64,000 nt of DNA from Clostridia bacterium (lineage in GTDB: Bacteria > Bacillota > Clostridia > Christensenellales > UBA3700): NCBI GenBank assembly GCA_029060025.1, contig JAIDUV010000008.1:20884-84883 (forward strand), written 5' to 3'. Shown piece after piece: positions 1-8,009 of this stretch. A program made the position numbers and the translations under genes. Within the stretch, counting starts at the first letter, position 1; each line of letters begins with the position of its first letter. The notes under the pieces are model-generated. The model was not told the DNA's origin. It was given only the letters and a program-made list of their open reading frames with translations, and ran no database searches.

Positions 1-12
1 TTAAACTTAAAT

Positions 13-219
13 TTAGTATTCAGTTCGTCCCAGCAAAAAATCTAAAGAAACATCAAATAGGTCTGCAAGTTTAACTAAATTTTCAAGACATGGTTCAGCA
101 CTACCATTCTCATAACGAATGTATGAAGGTTGAGTAATGTGTAAATATTCCGCGACTTGTTGCTGCGTCATTTTATATAGTTTTCGTTGCTCCAATAATC
201 GCTCTTGAAAAATTTGCAT
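13..219 (-). CDS. XRE/Cro-CI family HTH transcriptional regulator
   Basis: A 68-residue protein that is almost entirely one Cro/CI-type helix-turn-helix domain. Helix 2/turn/recognition helix reads MTQQQVAEYLHITQPSYIRY (residues 17-36) and the domain ends with the usual SLDFLLGR. No dimerisation or sensor domain follows, as in small phage or island repressors. It is transcribed divergently from the LoaP-like gene. A near-consensus plus-strand promoter lies just upstream of its start codon with an inverted repeat between -35 and -10, which makes this protein the obvious candidate to repress the neighbouring biosynthetic operon. Family assignment is confident; the regulatory target is inference. 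Confidence 0.88.
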   Translation of the reverse strand: MQIFQERLLEQRKLYKMTQQQVAEYLHITQPSYIRYENGSAEPCLENLVKLADLFDVSLDFLLGRTEY

Positions 220-234
220 TTTTTTGTAAACCTC

Positions 235-263
235 TTGACAATTATAGCGAATTGCTATATAAT
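235..263 (+). promoter_or_regulatory. Near-perfect sigma-A promoter with embedded palindrome
   Basis: The -35 box TTGACA (235-240) and -10 box TATAAT (258-263) are separated by exactly 17 bases. The spacer carries the inverted repeat ATAGC-gaatt-GCTAT (244-258), placed so that a bound repressor would block RNA polymerase. The divergent XRE gene is the nearest candidate repressor. The promoter faces the LoaP-like gene and its operon. Confidence 0.8.
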
Positions 264-491
264 GAATTTATAAATATAGCAAGAAGCAATAATATAGATT
301 TATGATTTGAATACCATGGCAATCTAGAGTTTTGCCTAATAGAGACTATACAAGATAGGACATCGTAGAGGGATTACTCGTAGATATGGGCTCGGTAATT
401 CCAGCGGTAGAAATATTATAGCCAAATAGCGCAAATATTATTTGCGTTAAAGGAGATTTTATTTTTGCCGAATAAATTTTAGAGGTATAGT
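264..491 (+). promoter_or_regulatory. Long 5' leader of the LoaP-like operon with hairpin
   Basis: About 220 bases separate the promoter from the first gene with no convincing reading frame. A perfect 7-bp hairpin, CGCAAAT-att-ATTTGCG, sits at 430-446 and is followed by a T-rich stretch (455-464), so it could be a weak terminator or attenuator. LoaP-type proteins are known to use RNA hairpins in leaders, so this could be an antitermination site. No known riboswitch class was recognised. The start codon at 492 is set by AGAGG at 481-485. Confidence 0.4.
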
Positions 492-1052
492 ATGCAAGAA
501 CCATATTGGTGGTATGTATTATATGTTCGTACTAATACCGAGCATAGGGTAGTAAAGAGCTTTCAGCATGCGATTATGAAGAAAGGGCTGCCTTATGAGT
601 TTGAAACATTTTGTCCCGAATCAGAGCAATATTATAACAACAAAAAAGCACGCATTTTAGGAAAGCAGTATTTAAAACGTCCTATGTTTTCAAATTATGT
701 GTTCGTTGAAACAAATATGCCAGCAATGGAATTTAGAATCGCTGTTTTCGAGATTATTTATGATTCGTCCGACATAATACGATTGTTGACTTTGGGCAAA
801 TCTGGTGAAATCGCTATAAAGGACGAAGAACGAAAAAGGCTAGAATATCTATTAAGAAGTAAACGCTGTTTGGAACATTCGGTTGGGTATATAGAGGGTG
901 ACAAAATCGTCATAACGGGAGGTCCTCTTGTAGGGCAAGAGGGTAATATCAAAAAAGTTAATAGACATCATCGCAGTGCTCTAATTGAAATTGATATGTT
1001 TAATCAAAAACAATTAGTTGATGTGGCATTGGAAGTTATTAAAAAGGAATAA
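492..1052 (+). CDS. loaP: LoaP-like specialised NusG paralogue (processive antitermination factor)
   Basis: A 186-residue NusG-family protein. The N-terminal NGN domain starts WWYVLYVRTNTEHRVV (residues 6-21) and includes the RPMFSNYVFVE strand. The C-terminal KOW motif is at about residues 135-170 (EGDKIVITGGPLVGQEGNIK). Chromosomal nusG lies beside secE and ribosomal protein genes; this copy instead heads a metabolite operon, as known for LoaP in Firmicutes and UpxY or RfaH elsewhere. Such paralogues bind elongating RNA polymerase and suppress termination across long operons. It probably acts on the following eight genes, through the hairpin in its own leader or the 158-base gap before the next gene. 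Assignment to LoaP rather than another NusG paralogue class rests on host lineage and context. Confidence 0.8.
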   Translation: MQEPYWWYVLYVRTNTEHRVVKSFQHAIMKKGLPYEFETFCPESEQYYNNKKARILGKQYLKRPMFSNYVFVETNMPAMEFRIAVFEIIYDSSDIIRLLTLGKSGEIAIKDEERKRLEYLLRSKRCLEHSVGYIEGDKIVITGGPLVGQEGNIKKVNRHHRSALIEIDMFNQKQLVDVALEVIKKE

Positions 1053-1210
1053 GAATAACATAAATGCCTCTTTGCAATATAAATGTTTTGATACTCAAGA
1101 ATATTGATTGCAGTAAATTATCTTTGTCCTAGTTTGGGATGAGTAATGTTCTTAGGATGCAAAACAACATGATTATAATAGTAAGATTATATTAAAGTTT
1201 GAGGTGAAAA

Positions 1211-1762
1211 ATGGTTGATAAACTTAAAATAAAACAGCTTACGAGAGAGTTTATTATTGCTATCGGCGATGATCCAGATCGTGAAGGGGTAGTGGATACG
1301 CCTAGGCGCGTAGCGGATATGTGTGAAGAGATTCTGGATCCAACGACAGCTAACATGAAATATACTATATTTAATTCCGACAATTATGATGGGATTGTTT
1401 TGGTAAGAGATATTAGCTTCTCATCTTTGTGTGAGCATCATTTATTACCATTTATTGGAAAAATTCATTTAGCTTATATACCAGACACTGAAGTTATTGG
1501 ACTAAGTAAATTGGCAAGGTTAGTTGATAAACATTCAAAAAGGCTACAATTGCAGGAAAGACTTGCAAATGAGATTGTAGCCGATATGTCGGCTGTGCTC
1601 AATCCTAAAGGAATTGCTATTTATATAGAAGCAAAACATTTATGTATGACAATTCGAGGAGTTAAACGCCCAGAAACAGCAACCGTTACCACAGTATTTA
1701 CTGGACTGTTTAAGGAATTTCATATGCAAGAAATGTTTTTTGATATGATTCAGGCACATTAA
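1211..1762 (+). CDS. folE: GTP cyclohydrolase I (FolE)
   Basis: A 183-residue protein of normal length for FolE, which converts GTP to 7,8-dihydroneopterin triphosphate. The zinc and active-site residues are intact: Cys74 and His77 in SSLCEHHLLPF, and Cys145 in HLCMTIRG. The QERLANEI and KRPETATV segments that line the substrate pocket are also present. The start has a good ribosome site (GAGGTGAA). A 158-base gap separates it from the LoaP-like gene and it is followed 3 bases later by the deaminase. In this setting it most likely supplies a pterin to a dedicated pathway together with the PTPS-like protein at 5802-6770, rather than folate for the whole cell; no other folate gene is nearby. 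A role in 7-deazaguanine synthesis is less likely because QueE and QueC are missing here. Confidence 0.92.
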   Translation: MVDKLKIKQLTREFIIAIGDDPDREGVVDTPRRVADMCEEILDPTTANMKYTIFNSDNYDGIVLVRDISFSSLCEHHLLPFIGKIHLAYIPDTEVIGLSKLARLVDKHSKRLQLQERLANEIVADMSAVLNPKGIAIYIEAKHLCMTIRGVKRPETATVTTVFTGLFKEFHMQEMFFDMIQAH

Positions 1763-1765
1763 ATT

Positions 1766-2236
1766 ATGAATATAGATACATTAGAAAAGTACATGAGAAT
1801 AGCTCTAAACGCTGCCAATGAAGGCTCGGGGTATGGGGAAAGTCCATTCGGTGCTTGTATATTAATTAATAATGAGACTATAGTTTCAAGTTCAAACAAA
1901 ACCATGTCTGAACGAATTCCTATATCTCACGCAGAGATGAAGGTGTTACAAGAGTTAAAACAAATGGATATTACAAAGATTAATTCTTTGGTGCTTTTTA
2001 GTACATGCGAGCCTTGTATAATGTGTTTTTGGGCGGCTTATTTGTGCGGCGTTAGAGAATTTACATGGGGCATATCTATTAACGATGCCATTGCTCTAGA
2101 CTCAGGAGATATTCCAATATCAATAATGGATATCAACGCAAAATATAATTTAGGATTAGTTATTAATGCTGGGATATGTAAAGAGGCATGTTTGAATTTG
2201 ATGGTGAATCATAAAAAAAGATTAGGACACCTGTGA
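1766..2236 (+). CDS. Zinc-dependent nucleoside/base deaminase (GuaD/CMP deaminase fold)
   Basis: A 156-residue deaminase of the cytidine/guanine deaminase superfamily. The catalytic signature is complete: HAE at residues 55-57 and PCIMC at 83-87, giving zinc ligands His55, Cys84 and Cys87 and general base Glu57. Family members hydrolyse amino groups on guanine, adenine or cytosine. Here the partners are GTP cyclohydrolase I and a PTPS-like protein, so a 2-amino-pterin or guanine-derived intermediate is a plausible substrate, but that is inference. It lies 3 bases after folE and its TGA stop overlaps the ATG of the aminotransferase, indicating translational coupling. Confidence 0.82.
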   Translation: MNIDTLEKYMRIALNAANEGSGYGESPFGACILINNETIVSSSNKTMSERIPISHAEMKVLQELKQMDITKINSLVLFSTCEPCIMCFWAAYLCGVREFTWGISINDAIALDSGDIPISIMDINAKYNLGLVINAGICKEACLNLMVNHKKRLGHL

Positions 2237-3549
2237 TGAAAAATGAATTTTCAGAAGAATTAAAAAAATATGAAGGAGTGTGCGTATCTGCGACACAATT
2301 TGGCGAGCCGGATTTCTGGGAAAAAACTCAAGGTTTTTATGCTGTAGATTCACATGGAGGGAAATATATCGATTTAACATCTAGTTATGGTGTTTGTGGT
2401 ATTGGATATAATTCTCCAAATGTATGTAATGCTATAAAAGAACAATGCGATAAACTTCTGCATTCGATGATTGAGATTTATCCAACAGAAGTTTATATGA
2501 AAGCAGTTAAAGATATTGTAACGATATTTGGTCGATTTCCAGAATGCCAAGTAATTCTTGCGCAATCTGGATCTGAAGCCATTGAAACAGCTTTAAAGTT
2601 GTGTGTATCATATACAAAGCGTAGGGGGATAATAGCTTTTTCTGGAGCTTATCATGGACAATCGTTAGGTGCATTGTCTGTAACAAGTCATAATATATTG
2701 CGCCAAAATTTTTATGGAATCATAAATGAATCTGTTATATTTGTGCCGTTTCCTAATGTTTTTAGAAATCCGTATGAGTCAGAGCAGGAATTGCTAAAGT
2801 ATACAATAGAATTAATAGAGCATTACCTTAGAGATGAGAACTCAGGTGGAATTCCTATAGGCGGAATAATATTTGAGCCTATGCAAAATACAAGTGGGTA
2901 TATAATTCCACCAAAAGGTTTTTATAGAGCGTTGAGAGAATTGGCAGATAAGTACAAAGTTTTACTTATTTCTGATGAGATTTTTACTGGTTGTGGTCGT
3001 TGTGGAAATTGGTTGGTTTTAGATGAGGAGAATACATTTGCGGATATTACTTGTGTAGGAAAAATATTGGGAGGTGGGCAACCTGTTGCAGCTTGTTTGG
3101 CCTCCAAGAATATTATGGAATCTATGCGGAGTCCTATTTGTATGGCTTTACATGGAGGTACATTTATGGGTAATCCAATTGCTTGTGTTGCCGTTTCGGC
3201 TACATTGCAGGAAATTAAAGAGAAAAACTTAATTAAAAAATCTTACGAAATGGGGGAATGGTTTAGAAGAAATTTAAAAGAAAATTTAAGAGGGACCTCA
3301 TTCTCTGGAGATATTAGAGGAAAAGGGATGGCGACTGTTATAGAGTTTGTTATTGACGAGAAGGATAAAAAACCAGATCCAATTACAGCAAATGATTTAG
3401 TGGATTATTTATACAAACACAAAATTATTTCGTTGATAACGGGAATTCCTCATTTTAATTCAGTAGCCATTGCTCCTCCGTTGATTGTTTCGACAGATAT
3501 TTTGGAGTTTGTTATTGAAACTATAATAAGTTTTTTCAAAAGAAGGTAA
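2236..3549 (+). CDS. Class III PLP-dependent aminotransferase
   Basis: About 437 residues, the usual size for the ornithine/acetylornithine/4-aminobutyrate aminotransferase group. Visible family features are SGSEAIETALKL, FSGAYHGQSLGALS, the PLP-pairing aspartate in LISDEIFTGCGR, and the Schiff-base lysine at about residue 276 in VGKILGGGQPVAA. The ATG at 2236 overlaps the preceding TGA; a GTG at 2233 would add one residue. It probably transfers an amino group to or from a carbonyl intermediate of the cluster product; the substrate cannot be read from the sequence. The next gene begins 3 bases after its stop. Confidence 0.88.
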   Translation: MKNEFSEELKKYEGVCVSATQFGEPDFWEKTQGFYAVDSHGGKYIDLTSSYGVCGIGYNSPNVCNAIKEQCDKLLHSMIEIYPTEVYMKAVKDIVTIFGRFPECQVILAQSGSEAIETALKLCVSYTKRRGIIAFSGAYHGQSLGALSVTSHNILRQNFYGIINESVIFVPFPNVFRNPYESEQELLKYTIELIEHYLRDENSGGIPIGGIIFEPMQNTSGYIIPPKGFYRALRELADKYKVLLISDEIFTGCGRCGNWLVLDEENTFADITCVGKILGGGQPVAACLASKNIMESMRSPICMALHGGTFMGNPIACVAVSATLQEIKEKNLIKKSYEMGEWFRRNLKENLRGTSFSGDIRGKGMATVIEFVIDEKDKKPDPITANDLVDYLYKHKIISLITGIPHFNSVAIAPPLIVSTDILEFVIETIISFFKRR

Positions 3550-3552
3550 ATC

Positions 3553-4788
3553 ATGATAGAGCAGAGGGAAAAGGCAATATCGAAAGCAATACAATTGTTA
3601 GATGATATTCAGAATTCTGATAAAGGTATACCGGCACTTAAAAGGACAGATCCTAGTTGCTGTTGGGTAACTGCTGAAACATTGGATGCTATATTAGATA
3701 ACAATAGAAATACGTATGCTATGATATTATTTGCAAGGGAGATGTGCGAATTTTTGGTCACAAGTCAACTTTCATCGGGAGGATGGCCTATGATGGTTGG
3801 TAGTGAAATTGAGTCTACTTTAGCTACTGGACATGCTGTCTATGCTTTGAGTAAAGCGCGAAAGGCTTTTTCCAAGGACATTGCTTTTGTTGCATCTTTG
3901 GAAGATACTATAAGTAAAGGCATTCAATGGTTGAAGGCCACAGTAAATAGTGACGGCTGTTGGGGGTGCGAACCGCATGATACAAGTGGTGAAGGTAATA
4001 AGACTAGAGTCATTAGCACATATTTTGCATTGTTAGGTTTTAGCGAATGTGCGACAGAGCATTCTCAACTTGTAAAAACAGCGTTTAAAGGCTTACAACA
4101 GTTGAAAAATACCGATGGGGGATATGGTCCTTGTATGGGTGGGCAATCGACTATTTATCATACGGCTCGAGTTATATCAATTTTTTATAAGTTTTATCCA
4201 TTGCGTATGCGTGAAATGGGCGATAGTGTATCATTCCTCAAAAAAAGAATAAAAAAATTTAGGCCAGAGCAACTTGATAGTGAATCGTATGTGCCAAGTG
4301 ACGCTTCTGGTGAAATTAGGTTCTGGGGGAATACACCTATTGCTTTAATTAATGCATTATGTGATGCATCTTGCAAATATAAAAATATAGAGAAAATTCA
4401 GGACTGGGTACTGAAAACGCAGAAAGACGATGGGAGTTGGAAACTAGGGAATTCGAATGACCATGTTGTTGAAACATGGTCAACAGTAGAAGCAATCGGG
4501 GCACTTATAAAGATAAATGAAAAGTTTACATATAAAGAGAATAAAATCCATAGAACAAAAATTAAAATTTATAGAACATTAAGTATTTCGTTGGCTATAT
4601 TGTTGGCCATAGCGTTTATTGTTCTTGGGGGTAATTCATCCATAGCCGCAGTTCGGAATTTAATCCTTTTAATGCCCAGCTGGCTAAAAACGCTTATTGT
4701 TTCCGTGCTTTTATCTGGATTCGGCATAAACATTTTATCATCATTTATTTATGATAAAATAATTAAATTTTTTAAAAAAGATAAATAG
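3553..4788 (+). CDS. Membrane-anchored squalene-cyclase/prenyltransferase-like toroid protein
   Basis: A 411-residue protein whose first ~325 residues form an alpha-alpha toroid of the terpene cyclase/prenyltransferase superfamily, recognised by repeated QW-type motifs: SSGGW (about 74-78), SDGCWG (133-138), NTDGGYG (186-192) and QKDDGSW (290-296). The class II cyclase DXDD acid motif is absent, so classical squalene/hopene cyclisation is not supported. Two hydrophobic segments (about 342-362 and 378-402) and a Lys-rich end suggest a C-terminal membrane anchor. It sits between the aminotransferase and the methyltransferase in the tightly packed cluster. It could be a cyclase using another acid, a prenyl-binding protein, or a scaffold; no reaction is assigned. 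Confidence 0.65.
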   Translation: MIEQREKAISKAIQLLDDIQNSDKGIPALKRTDPSCCWVTAETLDAILDNNRNTYAMILFAREMCEFLVTSQLSSGGWPMMVGSEIESTLATGHAVYALSKARKAFSKDIAFVASLEDTISKGIQWLKATVNSDGCWGCEPHDTSGEGNKTRVISTYFALLGFSECATEHSQLVKTAFKGLQQLKNTDGGYGPCMGGQSTIYHTARVISIFYKFYPLRMREMGDSVSFLKKRIKKFRPEQLDSESYVPSDASGEIRFWGNTPIALINALCDASCKYKNIEKIQDWVLKTQKDDGSWKLGNSNDHVVETWSTVEAIGALIKINEKFTYKENKIHRTKIKIYRTLSISLAILLAIAFIVLGGNSSIAAVRNLILLMPSWLKTLIVSVLLSGFGINILSSFIYDKIIKFFKKDK

Positions 4789-4798
4789 AGAGGTGCGA

Positions 4799-5419
4799 AT
4801 GGACAGTAAATTTGATGAAGCGTACGCAAATAGAAAAATGCTTTTTGGGACAATACCAACAGAAGAGTTGGTTTATTCTGTCAAAAAATATAACATATCT
4901 GGTCGCGCATTAGAAGTGGGCTGTGGAGATGGTCGGGATATTAAGTTTATTTTAGAGCAAGGACTTTATGTGGATGGAATTGATATTTCAACAAGTGCCA
5001 TACACACACTGGAATCGCGAACGGATTTAGAACAATATAAAGATAGACTGTCCTGTAAAGCAGTAGATGTTTTGAATTTTATGTATCCAGTAGATACATA
5101 TGATTTCATTTACGGAATAACTTTGTTGGATCATCTTAGTGAAAAACAATGTTGTGAATTTGTTAAGAAAGTTATGCTATCTTTAAAAACAGGAGGTTTT
5201 GCATTATTTAAGGTGCATACAAGTGAGGATAGTGGTTTTACCAATATTGGTACTAAAAGTGAGTTTTCATCTGAAATAAAACATTATTTTAAGGAAAAAG
5301 AATTGATACACCTTTTTGATGACTATGAACTTCTACTATATATAAAATGCAACGAACTGGATTGTGATCATGGTGCTCCACATATTCATTCTTTCGCAAC
5401 AATTTTAATAAGGAGATAA
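4799..5419 (+). CDS. SAM-dependent class I methyltransferase
   Basis: About 206 residues with a complete Rossmann SAM-binding core: motif I ALEVGCGDGRDIKF, motif II acidic GIDIST, then DFIYGITLLDHL and LKTGGFALFKV strands. It resembles the TehB/TPMT-like small-molecule methyltransferases. The ATG at 4799 is chosen because AGAGAGG lies 5 bases upstream; a GTG at 4793 would remove that ribosome site. The gene starts 10 bases after the toroid protein and ends 3 bases before the VOC gene. It probably methylates a cluster intermediate; the substrate is unknown. Confidence 0.85.
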   Translation: MDSKFDEAYANRKMLFGTIPTEELVYSVKKYNISGRALEVGCGDGRDIKFILEQGLYVDGIDISTSAIHTLESRTDLEQYKDRLSCKAVDVLNFMYPVDTYDFIYGITLLDHLSEKQCCEFVKKVMLSLKTGGFALFKVHTSEDSGFTNIGTKSEFSSEIKHYFKEKELIHLFDDYELLLYIKCNELDCDHGAPHIHSFATILIRR

Positions 5420-5422
5420 AAA

Positions 5423-5800
5423 ATGAAAATTGTACCTGAATTTATTGTAAAAGATATAGTAAAATCAGTTAAACTTTTTACAGAAGTTTTAAATATGTAT
5501 ATTGATTTTACTGATTCCGAAGATGAGAATTATAAATGGGCACAACTGTCTAAGGATGGTGAATGCGTCATGTTACAAGAACGAGAGGCTGTGCTAAGCG
5601 AAATCCCTGATATTCCCAAGGAATTGGGTTCGAGTATGCTAATTGTTTTTAAATATTCTAAGGATGATGCTCTCACTATTTATAATAAGATTAAAGGAGT
5701 ATATAAATTGTTTGTAGAATTTCATCAAACAGAATATGGCTCTGTTGAATTTGGTTTTTATGATGGAGATAATTACCGAATATTAATATCTGGTGAATAA
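5423..5800 (+). CDS. VOC-superfamily (glyoxalase/bleomycin-resistance-like) protein
   Basis: A 125-residue protein with the beta-alpha-beta-beta-beta layout of the vicinal oxygen chelate superfamily: an opening VPEFIVKDIVKSVKLFTEVL half and a second half ending VEFGFYDGDNYRILI. Members are metal-dependent lyases or isomerases, or binding proteins that give self-resistance to natural products. In this cluster either an enzymatic step or self-protection is possible. A strong AGGAGA site precedes the ATG. The stop lies one base before the ATG of the PTPS-like gene. Confidence 0.7.
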   Translation: MKIVPEFIVKDIVKSVKLFTEVLNMYIDFTDSEDENYKWAQLSKDGECVMLQEREAVLSEIPDIPKELGSSMLIVFKYSKDDALTIYNKIKGVYKLFVEFHQTEYGSVEFGFYDGDNYRILISGE

Positions 5801-5801
5801 A

Positions 5802-6770
5802 ATGGTAATTGCCTTACGCAAGTTTGATATTTCAACAGCATTTCAAACTCAAAGCTGTGGAAATACATTATTAGGTGCAAATCTTGAAATTGATATTGGA
5901 ATTGCCGGAAATATAAATCCATTTTCTGGAATGATTGTTAACCTAAGTAGTATTAAACAAATTGGATCTGGGATTTTCAAAAGCTTTGATCACAAATGCG
6001 TCAAGTTCAAATGTAACAATCATGTTGAGTTTTTAATTCGTTTTTGTACAGTTTTGTATGATCTGGTGAATAAAAAATTATCAAATGAGATTGTGTCTTT
6101 GTATTCATTACGCATTGTTGATGGTTTGGGGCACAGCGTATATTTTACGAAAAATGGGCTTGTACTTTCGATAGAGCAAGTTAATTATAATGATGAATTT
6201 TTAGCTAAACAATTTGGTAAGTATTTATATGAGTTTGAAGCTAAAGATATAGCCAATGTACTTAACTCTTTATCTAAAATTGCTTATAATCGCAATTTTA
6301 TTAATAATGAGTGCTTTGTTTCAATGTTTACAAACCTAGAAGGAATAACTCGAACTGCGCAACTAAACTCTTGCGAATTGTACGAAACAGTTAGCATTGA
6401 TGGAAAGACATTTACAATATATTCATTTCGTGTCCCATATACACATCGATTAAATAACAGACTGCTATCATTGCAAGAAAATAACACATTGTATGGGAAA
6501 TGCAATGAATCTTCTCATGGACACAGTTTCTGTATAAAAGCATGTTTAAGTGGTTCCTATTGTATTAAAAAAGCTAAAGAACTTTTAGTATTGTTATATG
6601 AAAGTTTAGAGTCCCCATTGCCAGTTACTACGAGTGAAAATATAGTTACCAGAATATGGAATACCTATTCTTCATTCAATATTGTTCCCTTTATATCCTT
6701 GCAAGAAACAAGGAATAACTGTTTTTATGCTATTAAAAATGAAGACGAAAAGATTTGGTTTTTGGTTTAA
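5802..6770 (+). CDS. Tandem PTPS/QueD-like T-fold protein with complementary half-sites
   Basis: A 322-residue protein with two domains resembling 6-pyruvoyltetrahydropterin synthase/QueD. The C-terminal copy (about 200-310) keeps the zinc histidines (His215 in YTHRLNN, His239 and His241 in SSHGHSF), the catalytic Cys234 in LYGKCNES and the pterin-anchoring Glu302 in SLQETRNN, but lacks the internal Asp-His segment. The N-terminal copy (about 1-100) has lost the zinc and Cys motif but keeps NPFSGMIVNLSS and an Asp63-His64 pair (SFDHKCV). Each copy therefore holds what the other lacks. PTPS-family enzymes act on dihydroneopterin triphosphate, the FolE product, which fits the folE gene in the operon. 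ATG 5802 is preferred over GTG 5793, which would overlap the VOC gene. Fold call confident; composite site is inference. Confidence 0.75.
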   Translation: MVIALRKFDISTAFQTQSCGNTLLGANLEIDIGIAGNINPFSGMIVNLSSIKQIGSGIFKSFDHKCVKFKCNNHVEFLIRFCTVLYDLVNKKLSNEIVSLYSLRIVDGLGHSVYFTKNGLVLSIEQVNYNDEFLAKQFGKYLYEFEAKDIANVLNSLSKIAYNRNFINNECFVSMFTNLEGITRTAQLNSCELYETVSIDGKTFTIYSFRVPYTHRLNNRLLSLQENNTLYGKCNESSHGHSFCIKACLSGSYCIKKAKELLVLLYESLESPLPVTTSENIVTRIWNTYSSFNIVPFISLQETRNNCFYAIKNEDEKIWFLV

Positions 6771-7404
6771 TGGAATTATAATAATTCTTTCTATATGTGC
6801 AGAAATGTTTTTGATAATATTTGCAAATGGAACACTTGTTGGATTTATTGTCACAATTACAGGTGTCTTTTCGGCTCTTTTAACTTCTAAAAAAAAATCT
6901 TTGAATTTTATTTTTGGAATAGTCAATTCTTTATCATATGCATATATTAGTCAAAAAACTGGTTTATGGGGTGAAACGATTAATGCACTCTTATATGTTC
7001 CTTTGAATATTATAGGAGTTATTGTTTGGCGGACAATTCAAAAGAAATTTAAATATATTAAAACTAAAAATTTAAATATATCAACATTAATATTAATTTT
7101 TAGTTTTAATATAATTTTATCTATGCTGATTGGAAATCTACTTAGTCAAATTGAAAGTCAATCGATGGCTTATACTGATGCCATTGCTAGTGTATTTTTG
7201 TTTTCCGCAACCATTTTTTCAATTCTTAGATATCAAGAGCAATGGACATGTTATAATATTGCAAATGTAATATTATTAGTTTTATGGGGATATCAGTTAT
7301 TTAACTTTAATGTAGAAGTATGTAGCGTTTTTATTTTAAGAATTCTTTATCTTGCAGTTGGTATTTATGGACATTATCAATGGGCTAAAAATCCGCCTTT
7401 GTGA
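6727..7404 (+). CDS. PnuC-like membrane transporter
   Basis: About 225 residues with six to eight hydrophobic helices and the PnuC-type pattern of aromatic residues near the ends (WGETINALLYVPLNIIG, and YGHYQWAK near the C-terminus). PnuC proteins are facilitative transporters of nicotinamide riboside and related vitamins such as riboflavin or thiamine. Its place as last gene of the pterin-type operon suggests it moves a ring-containing precursor or product instead. The ATG at 6727 lies inside the end of the PTPS-like gene, overlapping it by 44 bases, with AAGGA upstream; an ATG at 6739 is an alternative. Confidence 0.72.
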   Translation: MLLKMKTKRFGFWFNGIIIILSICAEMFLIIFANGTLVGFIVTITGVFSALLTSKKKSLNFIFGIVNSLSYAYISQKTGLWGETINALLYVPLNIIGVIVWRTIQKKFKYIKTKNLNISTLILIFSFNIILSMLIGNLLSQIESQSMAYTDAIASVFLFSATIFSILRYQEQWTCYNIANVILLVLWGYQLFNFNVEVCSVFILRILYLAVGIYGHYQWAKNPPL

Positions 7405-8009
7405 GTATAAGTAAGGGAATTTATAATGCGTAACTAATTATAAAAGTTAAGATATAGTTGGACCTTATTCATATGTTATTCTTTAAATTTAAGTCGGCGG
7501 GTATGAGAATAGCAGATGATAATATTTAGAGAACCTTATTGTAGTCAAGTATATACTGCTGATATATTGGTTATACGCTTATAGAATGCGGGCAGTTATT
7601 ATACGATTTTCAATAAAGAAAATAGGGAAATAAGTTGTTTTTTAATGGGGAAACTGCAATTTATAAGTGTAGTAGCACCTTTGATTTAATTGTCTAATTA
7701 AACAACTTCAATTGATATTATAAAACTATTGGATAGGAAAATTGCAGTTTGGAAAATGACGAGCAGGAATTTACATCTGTTAGAGAAGATTACATTGAGA
7801 TGAGACGGTTTGTTTGTGGTGCATAAAAATACGGAAGGGAGATTGTAGCAACCGATATGAAACATGCAATTTGAATCAGAAAATAATTGAGAAAGTAGAA
7901 ATACTAGAAGATTATGAAACTTATATTTTTTTGTGAATATTATAGATTTTATTTTGAAATAGAATCTCATAGGCTTAATTGAATAGACTTTTAATAGAGA
8001 GGTATCTAA
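7405..8009 (+). other. AT-rich intergenic gap, no gene recognised
   Basis: About 600 bases after the pnuC-like gene without a supported coding region. The minus strand is open from 7698 to 8186, but that frame overlaps the next real gene and resembles no protein family. No clear hairpin terminator was found after 7404. The last bases carry AGAGAGG, the ribosome site for the gene at 8010. It may be decayed DNA between two acquired modules. Confidence 0.5.

Noticed and set aside
264..491. Riboswitch (THF, preQ1 or molybdenum-cofactor type) in the leader
   Set aside because: A pterin-related ligand would make sense, but I could not match any known riboswitch consensus.
1211..6770. Queuosine/7-deazapurine biosynthesis operon
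   Set aside because: FolE and a QueD-like protein are present but QueE, QueC and QueF are absent and the PTPS protein is an atypical tandem.
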